Below are positions 62,113-64,000 of a DNA stretch of 64,000 nucleotides, in pieces (position 1 is the stretch's first letter; each line of letters opens with the position of its first letter). Under the pieces are notes generated by a model. The model did not search any database, had not been told where the DNA came from, and worked only from the letters and a program-made list of their open reading frames with translations. The stretch covers positions 53,776 to 117,775 of the forward strand of contig JBFWXS010000011.1 of NCBI GenBank assembly GCA_050187175.1, written 5' to 3'. The stretch comes from Zeimonas sp050187175 (GTDB lineage Bacteria; Pseudomonadota; Gammaproteobacteria; Burkholderiales; Burkholderiaceae_E). Both the position numbers and the translations under genes were made by a program.

Positions 62113-63285
62113 TCAATCGCGGGTGACTTCCATCTCGCGCAGCATCGCCGAACCGATGATCGATCGCTGGATCTGCGAGGTGCCGGCGCTGACCGTATTC
62201 TGCTTGGAGTCGCGCCAGTACCGCTCCATGTCGAACTCGGGCAGCTGCGCGTAACCGCCCAGGATCTGCATGCCCAGCGTCGTCGCCCGCATGCCGGCTT
62301 CGGAGGCGTACAGCTTGGCCATCGCCGCCTGCTTCATGCACGACAGCCCCCGGTCCGCCATCCACGCCGCCTGATAGGTCAGCAGCCGCGCGGCCTCGAT
62401 CTCGGTGGCCGCGTCGCTGAGCGCATGCTTGATGGTCTGGAACGAAGCAATCGACTTGCCGAACTGATGCCGCTCGGTGGCGTAGCGCAGCGCGTCGCCG
62501 ACCGCCGTCGCCGCATTGCCGACGTACATCGCTGCACCGCCGACACGCTCGTGGATCAGAAACTCGTTGAGAATCTCCCAGGCATCGCCGACCTGGCCGA
62601 CGAGGTTCTCCTTCGGCACGCGCACGTCGGTGTAGAAGCACTCGTAGGTACCCGACATCTTCCGGCTCAAGGTGTCCAGCTTGCGCATCTCCAGACCCTC
62701 GAGCGTGTTCGGCACCAGGAACATGCTCAGCCCGTCACGCCGGCTGTCGTCGTCGCGGGAAGTCCGCGCGACGAGCAGGATCACGTTGTTCTTTGCACCG
62801 GCTGCCGATGCGAACAGCTTCTGCCCATTGAGAAGGAAGTGGTCACCGCAGTCCACTGCCTTCAGCTCGATGCCGCTCAGATCCGAGCCGGCGTTCGGCT
62901 CGGTCATGGACACCGAGAAACGGATGTGCCCTTCGAGCGCCGGGCCGATATAGCGCCGCTTCTGCTGATCAGTACCAAACAGCCGCAGCACGTCGATGCC
63001 CCAGACCGTCAGTCCATAGACGGCCCCGAGATCGAACGCATTGCGCGCCAGCTCCTCCTGCAGCACGACGCGGAACAGCAGATCGACCCCCATGCCGCCT
63101 TCCGCCTCGGGCAGCGTCAGGCCGAACCAGCCCTGCTCCGCCATCCTGGCGTAGGCCTCATACGGGTACTCGCGCTTCATATCGCAGCGGCGCGCATATT
63201 CGCGGGAGCAGTGCGTGCGCACGAAGTCCGCAACGGCCTCGCGGAACATCTCGTGCTCGTCGGAAAAGTAGGGATACCTGGTCAA
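62113..63285 (-). CDS. Acyl-CoA dehydrogenase, TTG start
   Basis: A 390-residue FAD acyl-CoA dehydrogenase. It has RFSVSMTEPNAGSDLSGIELKAV, LNGQKLFASAAGAKNNVILL, YATERHQFGKSIASFQTIKHALSDAATEIEAARLLTYQAAW and AMAKLYASEAGMRATTLGMQILGGYAQ. The frame extends to 63420, but TTG at 63285 is preferred: it lies 8 nt after AGAGGAG and gives TRYPYFSDEHEMFREAV, the usual start. It is the first gene of the long minus-strand group reaching 51537, downstream of a perfect palindrome. Confidence 0.92.
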   Translation of the reverse strand: MTRYPYFSDEHEMFREAVADFVRTHCSREYARRCDMKREYPYEAYARMAEQGWFGLTLPEAEGGMGVDLLFRVVLQEELARNAFDLGAVYGLTVWGIDVLRLFGTDQQKRRYIGPALEGHIRFSVSMTEPNAGSDLSGIELKAVDCGDHFLLNGQKLFASAAGAKNNVILLVARTSRDDDSRRDGLSMFLVPNTLEGLEMRKLDTLSRKMSGTYECFYTDVRVPKENLVGQVGDAWEILNEFLIHERVGGAAMYVGNAATAVGDALRYATERHQFGKSIASFQTIKHALSDAATEIEAARLLTYQAAWMADRGLSCMKQAAMAKLYASEAGMRATTLGMQILGGYAQLPEFDMERYWRDSKQNTVSAGTSQIQRSIIGSAMLREMEVTRD

Positions 63286-63300
63286 GCTGGTAGCTCCTCT
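63283..63300 (-). promoter_or_regulatory. Ribosome-binding site that fixes the TTG start
   Basis: AGAGGAG (63300-63294) stands 8 nt before TTG (63285-63283). No ATG in the frame lies at a suitable distance from a comparable site, so the TTG start is well supported. Confidence 0.75.
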
Positions 63301-63373
63301 GACAGCGAAGGCCGGACAGTGGGGCCCAGGCATTCGCAAGCGATTCGTCTTATGAGTGAAGGCAGAGTAGCAC

Positions 63374-63391
63374 TGACCGAACGTTCGGTCA
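63374..63391. promoter_or_regulatory. Perfect 18-bp palindrome, candidate TetR-type operator
   Basis: TGACCGAACGTTCGGTCA is fully self-complementary and lies 89 bp upstream of the acyl-CoA dehydrogenase start. Palindromes with ACCGAACGTTCGGT cores are typical binding sites of TetR regulators of acyl-CoA metabolism. The last bases also contain the stop of the MmgE/PrpD remnant. Confidence 0.65.
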
Positions 63392-63610
63392 ACGACCGGC
63401 GGGCAGTTGGCTGAATTCACCTAGATCCGGCAATTGTTCGAGACGCTCCCATGCCTGACGTGCCCGTTCCATCGGAATGGCTGGCACCGTATTGGCGAGG
63501 AACTTGTCGCGCAGAGCGGCGTCGGTCATCGGTGAGGCGGGGGAGCCGCGCGATGCATCCCGCGCCGCTCCAGGAGCCGGCCGTCGCGCCCACGTTTCCG
63601 TGTTTGTCGG
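63389..63610 (-). pseudogene. Remnant of an MmgE/PrpD-family gene (C-terminal end)
   Basis: On the minus strand, reading to TGA at 63391-63389, about 65 residues have the look of an MmgE/PrpD C terminus: RGSPASPMTDAALRDKFLANT, then MERARQAWERLEQLPDLGEF, comparable with LSDAELEAKCLSL and DARDVRELVALF at the end of the intact protein at 12763-14112. Upstream of about 63600 the frame no longer resembles the family, so the rest is deleted or frameshifted. It is too short to be a working protein and is read here as a decayed gene. Confidence 0.5.
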
Positions 63611-63641
63611 AGCCGAAACGCTTCCGGCCCCCTACATTCCT

Positions 63642-63653
63642 GACCGATCGGTC
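63642..63653. promoter_or_regulatory. 12-bp palindrome with the same half-site core
   Basis: GACCGATCGGTC is perfect and contains ACCGA/TCGGT, the arms also found in the 18-bp palindrome at 63374 but closer together. No gene start is adjacent on either strand, so its use is uncertain. Confidence 0.35.
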
Positions 63654-63659
63654 GTTTTG

Positions 63660-63935
63660 ATGAGGCTGGCCAGTTGCCAGACCCGGGCATAAGGCCGACG
63701 AGGGAGGCGTCAGCAGCCTCAATGGCACCCGGAGGGGCACACCTCGCCGTTCGCTAGACGGGCGCCCCGCAGGACGCACGCGCTGAGAATCCGCACAGAA
63801 TCCGCGCATGCGCGACGTACGAATCTGCCCACGCGCGACGCACACTGCTGCGCGGATTCACGCTAGCGATATTGCGCCTCCCCGCTGCAGCAGCGCCCCG
63901 CCGGGATCGGCGGCCGCCGCCCTGTCGAAACGCTG
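63660..63935. other. Non-coding stretch without recognisable gene
   Basis: No supported gene was found here. Frames present in it have the composition of shadows. The only structure seen is the 11-bp inverted repeat at 63798-63859. Confidence 0.6.
63798..63859. repeat. 11-bp perfect inverted repeat with 40-bp loop
   Basis: GAATCCGCGCA (63798-63808) and TGCGCGGATTC (63849-63859) are exact complements. A further AGAATCCGC copy lies just upstream at about 63786-63794. No T run or gene end is next to it. Confidence 0.6.
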
Positions 63936-64000
63936 TCAGCGCTTCGCGCGCACTGCGTCGAAATCAGGCTTGCGCTTCTCGATGAACGCGCTGACCGCCT
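63936..64000 (-). CDS. Enoyl-CoA hydratase C terminus (partial)
   Basis: The last 20 codons of a gene that continues beyond the window. The frame AVSAFIEKRKPDFDAVRAKR ends at TGA 63938-63936. AFIEKRKPDF is the typical C terminus of enoyl-CoA hydratases, which end in a helix with the form FxEKRKPxF. The main part of the protein cannot be seen. Confidence 0.72.
   Translation of the reverse strand, partial: AVSAFIEKRKPDFDAVRAKR

Noticed and set aside
63417..63845. Minus-strand frame of 142 codons at the right end
   Set aside because: Low-complexity Arg/Ser/Gly text with no family resemblance; a different frame of the same strand carries the MmgE/PrpD remnant.

Overview
The window is a GC-rich stretch of a betaproteobacterial chromosome, most likely order Burkholderiales, Alcaligenaceae-like. 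Main evidence: five solitary tripartite-tricarboxylate-type periplasmic receptors (Bug/TctC family), many paralogous acyl-CoA genes, and housekeeping genes in a betaproteobacterial style (folM-like reductase, folB, ttcA, glmU-glmS, MidA-type methyltransferase with DUF2905). It is a draft scaffold: 100 Ns at 14892-14991 are flanked by two identical 127-bp copies. No tRNA, rRNA, CRISPR array, prophage or insertion sequence was recognised. Most of the long opposite-strand reading frames are high-GC shadows and are left out.

Layout. 1-2.9 kb (+): end of a class III CoA transferase, an acyl-CoA dehydrogenase and a Bug receptor. 2.9-4.3 kb (-): MidA-type methyltransferase and DUF2905 protein. 4.4-6.5 kb (+): pteridine reductase-like SDR, folB and ttcA, tightly packed. 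6.65-8.55 kb (+): an IclR regulator and an alpha/beta hydrolase, each preceded by a related inverted-repeat operator. 8.8-10.8 kb (+): UbiB/AarF kinase-like protein and an SRPBCC protein. 10.8-22.3 kb: a catabolic island with Bug, amidohydrolase, MmgE/PrpD and a second, 5'-truncated Bug (-); a DUF35/thiolase-fold pair (+); and an AMP ligase, two CoA transferases and a LysR regulator (-). 22.3-27.5 kb: a luciferase-like oxidoreductase and a lipoprotein (-), then glmU-glmS (+). 27.5-35.1 kb: IclR, M19-like protein and ornithine-cyclodeaminase-like gene (-), divergent from Bug, FAD amine/amino-acid oxidoreductase, enoyl-CoA hydratase and AMP ligase (+).

35.2-45.5 kb (-) is one long operon that starts at a LivF-type ATPase. 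It runs through LivG, a fatty-acid-CoA ligase, LivH, LivM, a binding protein, an enoyl-CoA hydratase, a thiolase, a 3-hydroxyacyl-CoA-type SDR and a TetR regulator. It therefore couples import, CoA activation and beta-oxidation. Two inverted repeats exactly 100 bp apart sit in its promoter region, facing an enoyl-CoA hydratase and a Bug gene (+, 45.8-47.7 kb). 47.6-49.5 kb: an NsrR-like Rrf2 regulator and a class V aminotransferase. 49.5-51.5 kb (-): two roughly 92% identical TetR regulators flank a hotdog thioesterase.

51.5-63.3 kb (-) is a second long same-strand gene series: acyl-CoA dehydrogenase, atypical crotonase, Frc-type CoA transferase, a 2-hydroxyacyl-CoA lyase/oxalyl-CoA decarboxylase-family TPP enzyme, crotonase, SMP-30 lactonase, CoA transferase, a TauABC-type ABC transporter and a TauD-type dioxygenase. 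A perfect 18-bp palindrome lies upstream. The set resembles the chemistry of alpha-oxidation (2-hydroxylation, CoA activation, TPP-dependent C1-C2 cleavage, reuse of formyl-CoA). This is the most interesting hypothesis in the window, but it is an inference. The window ends with a degraded MmgE/PrpD remnant and the last codons of another enoyl-CoA hydratase.
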